Source: Candidatus Gastranaerophilales bacterium (GTDB lineage Bacteria > Cyanobacteriota > Vampirovibrionia > Gastranaerophilales > Gastranaerophilaceae). From it: DNA of 64,000 nucleotides. The stretch covers positions 80,370-144,369 of the forward strand of contig CALUXX010000005.1 in assembly GCA_944324845.1 (NCBI GenBank), in the 5' to 3' direction. The notes below the pieces were generated by a model, which did not search any database, was not told where the DNA came from, and saw only the letters and a list, made by a program, of their open reading frames with translations. Below are positions 45,137 to 55,102 of the stretch, in pieces. Positions within the stretch are counted from its first letter, which is position 1; each line of letters begins with the position of its first letter. A program made the translations under genes and the position numbers.

Positions 45137-45166
45137 AGAATATCATAATTGATTAAAATTTGTCAA
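45137..45166 (-). promoter_or_regulatory. Promoter of the attenuated leader
   Basis: A perfect TTGACA (45161-45166, minus strand), with a weak -10 (TATTCT or GATATT, 16-18 bases away). It would start transcription near 45130, about 23 bases before the leader ORF. Confidence 0.5.
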
Positions 45167-45188
45167 GATACCGATTGGATTAATTATT

Positions 45189-47081
45189 TTATACGGTTTC
45201 TTCCGGTGTTTTTAAAATTGTTTCATATTTATCCAAATTTTCAAGTATTTGGTTAACTTTTTCTTCATCTACTGCTTTTTTTGTGACTATGTCATTATCT
45301 AATTTTGCTTGAACTGCCATTTTTAATATTTCAGGCATATTTATTGCTGTTGGTTTTTTGCTTGACAAATTGTCATAATAATCTTGTTCATAGTCTTTAT
45401 TTATTCTAAGTTTCCAATTATTATCATTTTCGTGTCCGCCAACATTGTAGGTTTTATCTATTCCGAAAAAGTCTGCAAATGATATTTGTACTCTTTTGTG
45501 GGTGTAAAATAATTCCGCAAATTTTGCTTTAATTCGTTCTGAATCATCTTGTGCTATTTTTTTACAAAACTCGTCACGTTCTATTTTTCGTTCAGGATTT
45601 GAGTTTAGTAATCCCGCTAAGTATAAAGGATTCCAGGCTTCGCCATTTCGTATCCAATCTTTTTTTATCATCAGTGTTGCAGGATCTGAATCGTGTGATC
45701 CAATCAAGCCCCAATTTTCACTTCCGATACATTTTTCCCCTCTCATCCATTCCAATTGTGAAATGCCGGGTAGGTTATTATTTCGGTAATATATTTCATC
45801 AAATACCGGTGTTGTTGCTCCCAAATTTTCCCAAATTGGGGTGTTTTTATCTATCCCGTGTTCTTTCAGTACAGGAAGTATTATTTTATCCAATACTTGT
45901 TTATAATTTCCATCAGGATCTATTTCAGGCATATTTGAAACATTATTACCAGTTTTGGTGTATTTGTTATATATGTATGGGTCTATTAAACCTAATACGT
46001 GATCAATTCTGGTATTATCAAAATCTTCAAGTGCTATTTCAAATTTGTTTTTTAAATATATACCTGCTTCACCTAGTGAGCCGTCTTTATTGAATAATTT
46101 TTTCGGATTTAATACCGGTAAATCCCAATGTTGCGGTCCGTTATTACTGCCACCGTACGGACAGCCTAAGCGGTAATCTGATAAGAAGATATCCTGATTT
46201 GCCCACTCTTCTGATTTTGAAAAACCTCCCTGAAGATCATTATTATATTTGAAATTCAATTCTTTTCTTAACTTCGTGTTTTCTTTTATTTGTTTATTTA
46301 TTAGGAATTGTCCAAACATAAAATTGCTTAAATCTGTTTTGGAACGCGCTAATATTACACCATATCGGTCAATCGCTTTAGGATCTTTTTGTTTTAAACC
46401 TTCTATAAGATTTTTATCAACTTCGCTCCATTCATCAAAATTATCTGTTCTATAGGTGTCTTCTATTACTTTGAATAAAGCTTCTTTAAATAAAACCTTA
46501 CCTTTAGCTTTTTTAAAGTTGGTGTATTCTTGTTGTAATTTTATTGCATCAGGATTTTTTGCTAATACTTTGCTTTTTAAATTTAGACGAGCTTTTTGAA
46601 TTAAGTAATTATAGTTTGCAAATGCTTCAGGAAAATTTGAATATGTATAATTATGAGATGTTTTTTCAGGGGTAAGCATTACTTTATCCAAATCTTTTTC
46701 CGTTAAAATATTTGCATATTTGTCTTTGGTAAGCTCATTAAAATCTATAAATAAGAAACTTTTTGAATTTATTGATGACTTGTATGGCGAAATTCTACGA
46801 GGATTTCTTATTGTTCCGACAGGTCCAAGCTGGTTTGAGTTAAACCCGTGTAAAATTTCAAACGGGATAAATTGTGCCGCAACTTTACCATATGGTGAAC
46901 CTGAACCTAAATCTCTTGTGGCTTCAGGAAAACAAGTTCCATGAACTATCATTGATACTTCTTTGGTGCCTAAATAGTCCAGTGCCGGTGTTATTGCATT
47001 TTGTTTATAATCTTTTTGTTCTTCTTGTGTTAGTCTGCGTTCAAACGATAATAAACCGGCTCCAGTTAAACTGATCCTCAT
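45189..47081 (-). CDS. malQ: Divergent 4-alpha-glucanotransferase (GH77)
   Basis: About 630 residues. GH77 signatures: FLSDYRLGCPYGG, NGPQHWDLP, DNTRIDHVLGL (catalytic Asp region), ENLGATTPVFDE (acid/base Glu region), and IGSHDSDPAT (HD substrate motif). Rearranges alpha-1,4-glucans (amylomaltase). Sequences between motifs are longer than in ordinary MalQ, so this is a divergent member. Start at 47081 with GGAG 8 bases upstream; an upstream ATG at 47147 is rejected. Confidence 0.75.
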   Translation of the reverse strand: MRISLTGAGLLSFERRLTQEEQKDYKQNAITPALDYLGTKEVSMIVHGTCFPEATRDLGSGSPYGKVAAQFIPFEILHGFNSNQLGPVGTIRNPRRISPYKSSINSKSFLFIDFNELTKDKYANILTEKDLDKVMLTPEKTSHNYTYSNFPEAFANYNYLIQKARLNLKSKVLAKNPDAIKLQQEYTNFKKAKGKVLFKEALFKVIEDTYRTDNFDEWSEVDKNLIEGLKQKDPKAIDRYGVILARSKTDLSNFMFGQFLINKQIKENTKLRKELNFKYNNDLQGGFSKSEEWANQDIFLSDYRLGCPYGGSNNGPQHWDLPVLNPKKLFNKDGSLGEAGIYLKNKFEIALEDFDNTRIDHVLGLIDPYIYNKYTKTGNNVSNMPEIDPDGNYKQVLDKIILPVLKEHGIDKNTPIWENLGATTPVFDEIYYRNNNLPGISQLEWMRGEKCIGSENWGLIGSHDSDPATLMIKKDWIRNGEAWNPLYLAGLLNSNPERKIERDEFCKKIAQDDSERIKAKFAELFYTHKRVQISFADFFGIDKTYNVGGHENDNNWKLRINKDYEQDYYDNLSSKKPTAINMPEILKMAVQAKLDNDIVTKKAVDEEKVNQILENLDKYETILKTPEETV

Positions 47082-47180
47082 CTGATTTCTCCATTCATGA
47101 ATCCCTAAAAATGTATTTGTATTATATGACAAAAAAAATATATACACAAGTATATTTTAGGATTAATATTTATAGGAAAG

Positions 47181-48734
47181 TTATACAAGATATTGGAGTT
47201 GACTTATTTTGGTATTTATTTCGTTCATAAGGTTAGCATCTTCAGTTTGGGTTGCGTATTTTTTGGCTTTTTGTAATAAGTTTGTCGCTTTTTTTAGATT
47301 GTTAAATTCAACCATTAAGTCTGCTGCTGCTACATAATTTTGCGCAGTTTTTAATGGTGTTTCTGCATCGGTGTAATTTTTTACCGCATTTGAATATGCT
47401 TTTAATGCCTTTTCCGGTTCGTCAAATTTTTGGTATGCTCTGCCTGTATTTGTTGCTACAAATCCTTTTAAATTGTCATCATCGGTTTCGTTTGCTATGT
47501 CATAGGCTATGTCATAGTAATTAAAGGCTTCTTTTTCATACATATCGGTATATATGTTACCAATTTTTGTAAGTGAAGCTGTTTGGGCTGAAAAATTCTC
47601 TGCTTCGCCGGCATGGGATACTGTGCTAAAGTAGTGATCCATCGCCGGTGTTATTTGGTTTACATCATCGTATATTTTAGCCATCGCATAATGTGCTTTG
47701 GTTTTTACATTTTCATCTGTTGTCAGTTTTAATGATTGATTATAACTCTTTAGGGCTTGTGCTACATAATCGTGTTCATCATATATTTTGCCAACTTCAT
47801 AATAAATTTTTCCTGATGTTTCTGTATCATCAAGTTCCAGTGCTCTATTTAGTGCTTGTTCGAAAACTTTTATCGCTTCTTCCGGTTTATCTGTATAGGT
47901 GTATTTTTTTGCTTTTATAAATAAAGATTTCAACTCTTTATCTACAGGTACTGATTTTGAATTTGTGCCTGCTGCTGAAATCGGAATAACATTTGAGTTT
48001 TCGCCATTGACTTGTTGCGGAAGATCTTGAGCTGCGGTTGCGTTTTGTAATTCTTCTTGTTTTTTTGTCTGACTTGTACTTCCGTCAGGGAATTTTACTA
48101 AAAATCTTTCGTTTATATCTTCTTCGTTATATTCAAGATCTATGTTTTGTAAAAATAATGCATCAACCCAATTTTCGACAACTTTGGAATCTTTGTTTAA
48201 TGTTTCTGAAATGTAATTGTCTAATATTGAGGCTGCTGAATTTAATGTATTTTTTATTAGAGTTTTATTTGCTTTCCCGTTTTTAACCTGTTTTTCTATT
48301 ACTGCAATATAGCCATCTACTATGTCATTTAGGTCATCAGGTGTACCTATTGCAAGTGTTGTATTTTTAAAGTCCTTTAAAATTTGTGCTATGTTTATTT
48401 GATTTGCGACTTTTGGGTTTATTGCTTGAGCAGTTTGATTTTCAACATTGGTTGATGTTTGCGTTGGGGTATTATTTGTGTAGTTTATGTTTACATTCGA
48501 GTATGCGTTTTGGGCAGGTAATGAAAATTTTTGTTCGTAAGCAGGGGTGTATGTCGGCTGCTTTTGTTCAATGTTTTGCAGTCCTTTGCTTCTGCTGTTT
48601 TGATTGGATTGCTGTTCCTTTTGTGCCTCTTGGGTTGCGCTTGAAGTCTTTTCGTCTTCACGCCTTTTTATCCCGCCTCGTTTGTCGGGTTGCACATAAG
48701 GTCTTTGGTATATGTTATTTAAACTTAGCCCCAT
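47181..48734 (-). CDS. TPR protein with a disordered N-terminus
   Basis: A 517-residue protein. Residues 1-130 are Gln/Asn/Thr/Lys-rich and probably disordered. From about residue 270 there are at least five TPR-like units (YEVGKIYDEHDYVAQALKSY, for example). No signal peptide. Binding partner unknown. Confidence 0.7.
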   Translation of the reverse strand: MGLSLNNIYQRPYVQPDKRGGIKRREDEKTSSATQEAQKEQQSNQNSRSKGLQNIEQKQPTYTPAYEQKFSLPAQNAYSNVNINYTNNTPTQTSTNVENQTAQAINPKVANQINIAQILKDFKNTTLAIGTPDDLNDIVDGYIAVIEKQVKNGKANKTLIKNTLNSAASILDNYISETLNKDSKVVENWVDALFLQNIDLEYNEEDINERFLVKFPDGSTSQTKKQEELQNATAAQDLPQQVNGENSNVIPISAAGTNSKSVPVDKELKSLFIKAKKYTYTDKPEEAIKVFEQALNRALELDDTETSGKIYYEVGKIYDEHDYVAQALKSYNQSLKLTTDENVKTKAHYAMAKIYDDVNQITPAMDHYFSTVSHAGEAENFSAQTASLTKIGNIYTDMYEKEAFNYYDIAYDIANETDDDNLKGFVATNTGRAYQKFDEPEKALKAYSNAVKNYTDAETPLKTAQNYVAAADLMVEFNNLKKATNLLQKAKKYATQTEDANLMNEINTKISQLQYLV

Positions 48735-48975
48735 GTCTGTTTAGTTACACCTTTAACTACTTATTACCACTATATTTTTAGCATAGTTTCCTATGGTCTG
48801 TACTCATTCTTTTGTAGGATTTTTGCTATTTTTTATTTAAGTTTTTTAGAGCAAAAGTCAACATGACATTTTTGATTTTTTATAATTAAAAGTTTTACAA
48901 AATGTAAACAAATTGACACAATATCATGACAAATAAAAATTATTAATCTATCATCTTTATATATTTGGAGGACGA

Positions 48976-49482
48976 ATGTTGAACGAAATTATCGAAAATA
49001 GATCTGATTTTGATTTAACTTCAAAAAGCACCTTAAGCGGTTCTGATGACACTTTTACATCACGTTCTTATGCAGCTTTGCTTGCTAAAAATCAAGTTCC
49101 TGCTTCTCATAAAAGAATTGCTGATAATTATCTTATTATTAAAAAAGTTTTTAAATTTCAGGCTTGTATGAGCAGGATTTCCAATGTTGAAAAATCATTA
49201 TTAGAAAAATATGATTTTAATATTTTGGAATATACTACTATGAAGCAGATGTATGATGAACTTGCTCTTTTGCAAAAATGGTCCGCTTCTGATGATAATG
49301 AATTAAAAGATGCGGCTGATAATATTTTATTGATCCGAGTTAAGGAATTGAAATTCCTTGAAGCCAGTCGTTATGCTTCTATTTCTAATGAAATTTATAA
49401 TGGCTACAAGGCTTTGGAACAATATTTAAAAGAAATTAGTAAATTCCAAACAGTTCAAACACTTAGAACCTTGAATTTTTAA
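48976..49482 (+). CDS. Helical protein of unknown function
   Basis: 168 residues, nearly all predicted helix after an N-terminal acidic and Ser/Thr-rich stretch; no signal peptide or membrane segment. TTGGAGGAC precedes the start. I do not recognise a family. It ends at the strong bidirectional terminator at 49507. Confidence 0.5.
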   Translation: MLNEIIENRSDFDLTSKSTLSGSDDTFTSRSYAALLAKNQVPASHKRIADNYLIIKKVFKFQACMSRISNVEKSLLEKYDFNILEYTTMKQMYDELALLQKWSASDDNELKDAADNILLIRVKELKFLEASRYASISNEIYNGYKALEQYLKEISKFQTVQTLRTLNF

Positions 49483-49506
49483 TAAACACATACACGTACA
49501 ACACTA

Positions 49507-49550
49507 AAGAAAAAGAATAAGTTTTTTATAAAAAACTTATTCTTTTTCTT
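49507..49550. terminator. Bidirectional terminator overlapping the era 3' end
   Basis: A 20-bp AT-rich perfect stem (AAGAAAAAGAATAAG and its complement). The era stop (49537-49539) lies in one arm. Confidence 0.85.
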
Positions 49551-50436
49551 GTTGATAACCAAAGTTTTTTAAACTCGTTTGTTTTTTTCGCCAATCTTTT
49601 TCTACTTTTACTTGAAGTTCTAAATATACTTTTTTTTCTGTTATTTTTTCTAATTCAAGTCTTGCTTCTGTTCCGATTTTTTTGAGTAGATTTCCGCCTT
49701 TTCCGATTAAAATTCCTTTTTGACTTTTGTGTTCGCAATATATGTTTGCTAATATTCTGTCAATGTCTTCTTTTTCTTGATATTGTTCAACTTTTACTGC
49801 TACAGAATGCGGAATTTCATCAGATGTATTTAATAGGATTTTTTCTCGGATAATTTCTTCTGTTACATCTCGCATTGTTTCTTCTGTTACAATATCTTCA
49901 GGGTATAACGGTTCCCCTTGCGGAAGTTTTTTATAGATATTTTTTATAAGGGTATCAATATTTCTGCCTGTTTTGGCTGAAATTCTTACTATTGGAAAAT
50001 TCTGTTCAAAAAGTGTTTTATAGGTTAGCAAATTTTGTTCAATTTTTTCTGTCTTTTTAACCTTATCTACTTTATTCATCACAATTATTATCGGAATATT
50101 AGTTTGCAAAAGATTTTGCGCAATCCAATTATCCCCTTTACCTGCCGGTTCAGAACCGTCAACTAAAAATAATATTACGTCAGCATCAGGTACTGCAACT
50201 TTTGCTTCATCAAGTAGAAATTCACCTAATTTGTTTAATGGTTTGTGAACTCCGGGAGTGTCAACAAAAACAATTTGCCCTTCAGGATTGGTTAAAATAC
50301 CTTTAATTCTTTTTCTTGTTGTTTGGGCTTTATCCGTTGTTATTACTATTTTTTGTCCTAAAATCTGGTTTAAAAGGGTTGATTTCCCTACGTTTGGTCG
50401 TCCTATTATTGCAACAAATCCACTTTTCATAAACAT
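49537..50436 (-). CDS. era: GTPase Era
   Basis: Essential 30S assembly GTPase, 299 residues: GRPNVGKST (G1), DTPGVHKP (G3), MNKVDK (G4), and a C-terminal KH domain (QKGILIGKGGNLLKKIG). Divergent from the AMIN-like gene. Its C-terminus overlaps the terminator stem. Confidence 0.95.
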   Translation of the reverse strand: MFMKSGFVAIIGRPNVGKSTLLNQILGQKIVITTDKAQTTRKRIKGILTNPEGQIVFVDTPGVHKPLNKLGEFLLDEAKVAVPDADVILFLVDGSEPAGKGDNWIAQNLLQTNIPIIIVMNKVDKVKKTEKIEQNLLTYKTLFEQNFPIVRISAKTGRNIDTLIKNIYKKLPQGEPLYPEDIVTEETMRDVTEEIIREKILLNTSDEIPHSVAVKVEQYQEKEDIDRILANIYCEHKSQKGILIGKGGNLLKKIGTEARLELEKITEKKVYLELQVKVEKDWRKKQTSLKNFGYQQEKE

Positions 50437-50534
50437 ATTGTAACATAAATTATATAAAGTAGCAAAAATTTTTCCTCTAGAGTATTATAGTATTAAAATA
50501 TATATGTGTAGTTTTTTAAAAGTAACAGGAATAT

Positions 50535-52625
50535 ATGAAAAGTAGAAAAAATATTATTATTGTCGCAGCTATAGCAATTTTGGGGACATGTTTTAATGCG
50601 GCTTTTGCCGAAACAAACAATTTAATTCAAATGGATGTTAAAAGGTCTTCTGTTGCGGATACTGTTGATGTAACTTTTTATACGACTTCTGATGCGGCTA
50701 ATTCTGTTGCTACAAGAAAATCAAATAACAGATATGTCGTTCTTTTGCCGAATACTGCAAGTACTGAATCTGTTGCGCCTAGTTTTGGTGCTGTGAAAGA
50801 TTTGATAACTGATATTGATGTTAAACATGTTAATGACGGTATGGGTGGTTATACAAAGGTTACTTTTGGAACTACAAAACCTATCAATATAAAAACTCAT
50901 ATGGCAAAAACTGCTCCATTATCTCAAGCTCAAAAAGATGCCAGAGCACTTATTGCTAAAAGTAATATTCAAAATACTGAACCTAAGCCTGCTGTTAATT
51001 CAGCTCAAACAAAACAAGCAGCACAACCGGTTAAGCAGGTTGCACAAAATAAACCGGAAGTTCAAAAAACTTCTGTGTTACCGAAGATTGTTAATATAGA
51101 TTTTCCAAAGGCTAAAGTTGCCGGTATAATACCTGTTCCTTCTAATAAGAAAGCTGAACAGCCAAAATCTGTTGAAAAATCTTCTAAATCTGTAGAAAAA
51201 CCAAAGAAAGATGTTTCATCAGTTCAAAATCAGGCAACCGGTAGTAGTTATGTTCCTAAGATGAAGTACGATGATAATGGTAAACGTATTGTCGATTTGG
51301 AACCGAGAGTAAATCATAATGTTGTTTCTGAAAGTGCTAAAGATAACAGAGTTTCAGAAGACATAAATACTTCAGCAGCTGTTGTTATCCCTGAGGGTAA
51401 TGATATTAGTACGCCAGAAGCTGTGGATACACCTATTCCTGATTCAAAAACTTCAGATTTTCCATATTGGATATTATATGTTAGTGGTTCTGTTGTTTTG
51501 TTGGGAATTTTATATCTTATATTTGATGCAGCAAAACATTCTGCTAATAAAGACAAATCTCGTTTGGAATCATTCTTTAATATTTCTGCTCAAAATCATG
51601 TTAAAAGACGTAAAAAAGAGTATTATGAGATTGTTAATAATGAAGAACTTAGCTGGCAAGAAAAATATAAACTTTATAATGAAAAAGAAGATGCGAATAA
51701 GCCTCAAAAACATATTGCTGCAATGTCATATGTGACAGATATGTCAGGGTTAAAGAAATCTTCTGAAGTTAAACAATTAACTCCTGAGCAGGTTGCAGAA
51801 AATAATCATAAGCGCGTAGTTAATGAAAAAGTAAAAGCAAAAATGCTTGAATTAGAAAAAACTTATGGCGCACCTTCTGCTCAAAAAAATATTTCTCCTG
51901 AACCTAAAGTTCATTCAGAAGATGATGTTATTTTGAAAAGTTTCAATGAAATTAAATTAAAATCATTCTCAAAACCAATGTCATTAAAGGAAACTCAACG
52001 TACATTGATTAGTAGTGATAAAAACAATTCACGAAATAAATCATATAAAGAAGGTAAATTTGTTAAATTAAAAGCTGCACAATCAAATAATAAGAGCCAA
52101 GAAAGACTTGTTTCTATGGATTTGATAAATACAGGTGAGAAGTATTTGCATAAAAAAGGAGCGGGTATGGCAAAAGATAAAGAAAATTATATAGTATCAT
52201 CACTGGATGAATATATGTCTATATTAGATTCAGAAAAACCTAATTTGACAGATATGTCTGCTGTTAAAATGCCTACATCAGAAGCGATGTTGAGATCAGG
52301 GGTTTCTAATCCGATTTCATCATCTTATTCTCGAGTTCCTCAATCAACAGTAAGACCTGAAAAACAAGTTGACGGGCTTATTGTTAAATCTGGGTATAAC
52401 ATTGATGCTCACAGAGGTTTTTATGTTGTAAGTCTTGAAGGTGTTTCTGCTATTGTTGGCAAGATTGATGATAATATCTTTGTATTGAAAAAATTTGACA
52501 GAGTTGTTGAAGGAAACATTCAAGTTAGAAGAGATGACGGCAATGTTTATATTGTAAAACTTGGCAAGTATAAATGTCTTGTTAATGTTGAACATGACAA
52601 AATGGGAACACTTATTGAAATTTAA
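50535..52625 (+). CDS. Secreted/membrane AMIN-like protein
   Basis: A 696-residue protein: signal peptide (cleavage near AFA-ETNN), an N-terminal beta-rich domain (about 30-125, DVTFYTTSD...) that resembles an AMIN domain, a Pro/Ala/Lys linker, one membrane segment (about 312-332), a long charged region, and a C-terminal beta-rich domain (about 615-696). AMIN-type domains localise proteins to the cell envelope. The family call is tentative. Confidence 0.5.
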   Translation: MKSRKNIIIVAAIAILGTCFNAAFAETNNLIQMDVKRSSVADTVDVTFYTTSDAANSVATRKSNNRYVVLLPNTASTESVAPSFGAVKDLITDIDVKHVNDGMGGYTKVTFGTTKPINIKTHMAKTAPLSQAQKDARALIAKSNIQNTEPKPAVNSAQTKQAAQPVKQVAQNKPEVQKTSVLPKIVNIDFPKAKVAGIIPVPSNKKAEQPKSVEKSSKSVEKPKKDVSSVQNQATGSSYVPKMKYDDNGKRIVDLEPRVNHNVVSESAKDNRVSEDINTSAAVVIPEGNDISTPEAVDTPIPDSKTSDFPYWILYVSGSVVLLGILYLIFDAAKHSANKDKSRLESFFNISAQNHVKRRKKEYYEIVNNEELSWQEKYKLYNEKEDANKPQKHIAAMSYVTDMSGLKKSSEVKQLTPEQVAENNHKRVVNEKVKAKMLELEKTYGAPSAQKNISPEPKVHSEDDVILKSFNEIKLKSFSKPMSLKETQRTLISSDKNNSRNKSYKEGKFVKLKAAQSNNKSQERLVSMDLINTGEKYLHKKGAGMAKDKENYIVSSLDEYMSILDSEKPNLTDMSAVKMPTSEAMLRSGVSNPISSSYSRVPQSTVRPEKQVDGLIVKSGYNIDAHRGFYVVSLEGVSAIVGKIDDNIFVLKKFDRVVEGNIQVRRDDGNVYIVKLGKYKCLVNVEHDKMGTLIEI

Positions 52626-52631
52626 TTCTAA

Positions 52632-53801
52632 ATGATGAAAAAAGTATTATTTGTAATTTTTAGTTGCCTTGTTTTAATAATGGTTGGTTTCCTATGCTTA
52701 AATAATTTAAAATCAGGGCAAGATAGACAGGTTGTTATTCAGTTTGCGTCTTGGGGTTCTGAGTCCGAGATTAAAATATTGAAACCTTTGCTTGAAAATT
52801 TTGAAAAAGAAAATCCTAATATTAAAATCGATTTTTTGCACATTCCGCAAAATTATTTTCAAAAAATTCATTTGTTAATCGCTTCAAATACTGCACCTGA
52901 TGTTATTTTTATGAATAACCAATATCTTCCAATTTATGCAAATGCAGGTGTTTTAGAAGATTTATCTCAATATGATAAAGATTTTCAGCGGGATAAATTT
53001 TTTGAAAGTTCTATTAAAGCTTTAACATATGATAAGAAAATTTATGCGATTCCTCGAGATATTTCAACTCTTGTGATTTTTTATAATAAAGATATTTTTG
53101 ATAAATATGGAGTTAATTATCCGAAAGAGAACTGGTCGTATGATGAATTTTTAAAAACTGCAAAAAAATTAACTCATCGTCCGAATTTGTATGGAATATC
53201 TTTTGAAGAAGAACCAATATTTTATTTGCCGTATCTTATGAGTTTTGGATTAGAAAAAATTCCTGAATATGATGATTTATCTACTCAAAAAGGTTTGAAA
53301 TTGTATGCGGAGTTAAGAAATAAATATCATGTTGCTCCGTTAAAAACAGAATCTGCAAGTGCAACTATGGCACAGATGTTTTTGCAAGGTAAGTTGGCAA
53401 TGCATTTGACCGGACGTTGGCTTGTTCCAAAATATAGGCAGGATGCAAAATTTCGTTGGGATGTAGTTACGTTTCCTGTAGGATCTTCTGGAAGTATTGC
53501 GCCGGCGGATGTTTCAGGGTGGGCTGTTTCTAAAAATTCAAAACACAAAAAAGAAGCTATTATGTTAATTCAATATTTATCTTCTGAAAAATCAGCGGAA
53601 AAATTTGCTCAAAGTGGTTTAGTTGTTCCTGCAAGAATTGATGCCGCTTATTCAAAGGCTTTTTTAGATGGAAAATCTCCGAAAAATGCACAGGTTTTTA
53701 TTGATTCTGTATTAACATCTGTTCCAACTCCTGTTAGTGTTGATTATAAGGAAAAAATGGATTTGCTTAAGAAAAAAACAGAGGTTTTATTTAATAAATA
53801 A
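52632..53801 (+). CDS. Extracellular solute-binding protein of a sugar ABC transporter
   Basis: A 389-residue family 1 binding protein. N-terminal hydrophobic signal anchor (no good lipobox, although VGFLCLNN is close), then the two-lobe periplasmic binding fold (IQFASWGSESE, APDVIFMNNQYLP, WSYDEFLKTAKKL, GKLAMHLTGRW). No permease or ATPase gene lies next to it. Six bases after the AMIN-like gene. Confidence 0.85.
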   Translation: MMKKVLFVIFSCLVLIMVGFLCLNNLKSGQDRQVVIQFASWGSESEIKILKPLLENFEKENPNIKIDFLHIPQNYFQKIHLLIASNTAPDVIFMNNQYLPIYANAGVLEDLSQYDKDFQRDKFFESSIKALTYDKKIYAIPRDISTLVIFYNKDIFDKYGVNYPKENWSYDEFLKTAKKLTHRPNLYGISFEEEPIFYLPYLMSFGLEKIPEYDDLSTQKGLKLYAELRNKYHVAPLKTESASATMAQMFLQGKLAMHLTGRWLVPKYRQDAKFRWDVVTFPVGSSGSIAPADVSGWAVSKNSKHKKEAIMLIQYLSSEKSAEKFAQSGLVVPARIDAAYSKAFLDGKSPKNAQVFIDSVLTSVPTPVSVDYKEKMDLLKKKTEVLFNK

Positions 53802-53802
53802 G

Positions 53803-53829
53803 CAAAAAAAAAACGACATTAAAGTCGTT
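53803..53829 (-). terminator. Terminator of the 53.9 kb paralogue
   Basis: Stem AACGAC/GTCGTT followed on the minus strand by nine T residues. It may also help end the + strand gene that stops at 53801. Confidence 0.7.
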
Positions 53830-53886
53830 GGAAAATCAATAGGAAAAAGGGAAAGGAAAATTTGTATTTTAGTTAAGTCGTTCAAA

Positions 53887-54963
53887 TTATGCGTTGAATG
53901 TCTTGAATGAACTGTCAACGTTCTTGGATATAACTTTCTTAACTGAATCTAATTCTGTTGAAATTGCGTTTTCTTCTGTATCTAACTGTTTCAAACGTAA
54001 TTCTAAATCCTTATCTTGGCTTTGTATTATTTGTATTTTTGAATTTATTACTTCTATTTCGTGATCATATTTTGCTTTATTATAATTATATTGGTTCATT
54101 GCATCATTATATGCTTGATCATCACTTTCTGTGGTGGTTGTTAGTGGATATTCTGTGTATAATTCATTTCCATTTGCATCTGTTTTGATTGAACCGTCTG
54201 CATTTGTTTCATAGATGTAGATGTTGATATATCTGCCTGATGTGTCTTGATCTACTCTTGCTGTTGCGTTTTTAATTTCTCTTGTTTCGGTTGTTGTTCC
54301 GTAAACATATGATTTGATACCTGATAGTGATGCTCCTGTTTTATCACTGTAATCTGCATCATCTACTTGTTGTTTGTTATAAAATACTGGTTCGTATGAT
54401 CCGGTTGATGAATTCTTTTGATATCTTACATACCATTCTTGGTCACCATATTTTTCTTGTAATAATGTCAAATATGTTTTTTCCATTTGTAAAATATCTT
54501 CTACTTCTGCTGATTCCAATGTTGATAAATATGGATCATTTTTTATAGCTTCATCATCCAATGTTGCATCAGGGTTCATTGCTCTTAATTTTGTTGAACC
54601 TACATAGAATGTTTCATTACCGTCTGCATCAACTTGTTTTGTTGTTACTACTGAACCATTTGATACTACACTTTCTGTTTCAAATGATTGTGTATAGTTC
54701 AAGATATACAAACCGTTTTGTTTTGCGACTAATGAATTGATTGTGTTTGTTTCTGAACCGTCAGTAAATGTATATGTTGTCTTTGAATAATCTTCGCTTG
54801 AAGGTGGTGTTGGCACTACTAAGTTGCATAATTGGCTATAGTAGTTTGAAGATTCGTTAGACAACGTAGTTCTTTGTTGGTTGATTTGTTGTCCTTCATA
54901 TTCAACGTTACTTTTTCTTGCGGTTAGGCTTAAGAATCTTGCCTGTGATGCTGCCATACCCAT
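53887..54963 (-). CDS. Paralogue 1: conserved-end, variable-middle helical protein
   Basis: A 358-residue protein. Residues 1-60 (MGMAASQARFLSLTARK start) and the last 50 (ending KNVDSSFKTFNA) nearly match the protein at 55103-56170, while the middle differs. Both ends are predicted coiled coil and the middle is Thr/Ser/Tyr-rich, like surface-exposed flagellar or fimbrial proteins. No signal peptide. A sigma-28-like promoter precedes it. Function unknown. Confidence 0.7.
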   Translation of the reverse strand: MGMAASQARFLSLTARKSNVEYEGQQINQQRTTLSNESSNYYSQLCNLVVPTPPSSEDYSKTTYTFTDGSETNTINSLVAKQNGLYILNYTQSFETESVVSNGSVVTTKQVDADGNETFYVGSTKLRAMNPDATLDDEAIKNDPYLSTLESAEVEDILQMEKTYLTLLQEKYGDQEWYVRYQKNSSTGSYEPVFYNKQQVDDADYSDKTGASLSGIKSYVYGTTTETREIKNATARVDQDTSGRYINIYIYETNADGSIKTDANGNELYTEYPLTTTTESDDQAYNDAMNQYNYNKAKYDHEIEVINSKIQIIQSQDKDLELRLKQLDTEENAISTELDSVKKVISKNVDSSFKTFNA

Positions 54964-54999
54964 AGTAGTGACCCTTTCATCTTGTTCCTATATCCTTTA

Positions 55000-55028
55000 T
55001 ATCGGTCACTTTTTATCTTTTCTTTAGT
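55000..55028 (-). promoter_or_regulatory. Sigma-28-like promoter of paralogue 1
   Basis: On the minus strand TAAAGAAA, 12 bases, ACCGATAT, compared with the TAAAGTTT-N11-GCCGATAA consensus. It lies about 40 bases before the start. Confidence 0.45.
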
Positions 55029-55102
55029 TTTTTACCTCTTATTTGTAATATTTCGTTACAATATAAGGGGGTTATTGTTATTATTGCTTTTGGGGTATAT
55101 TA

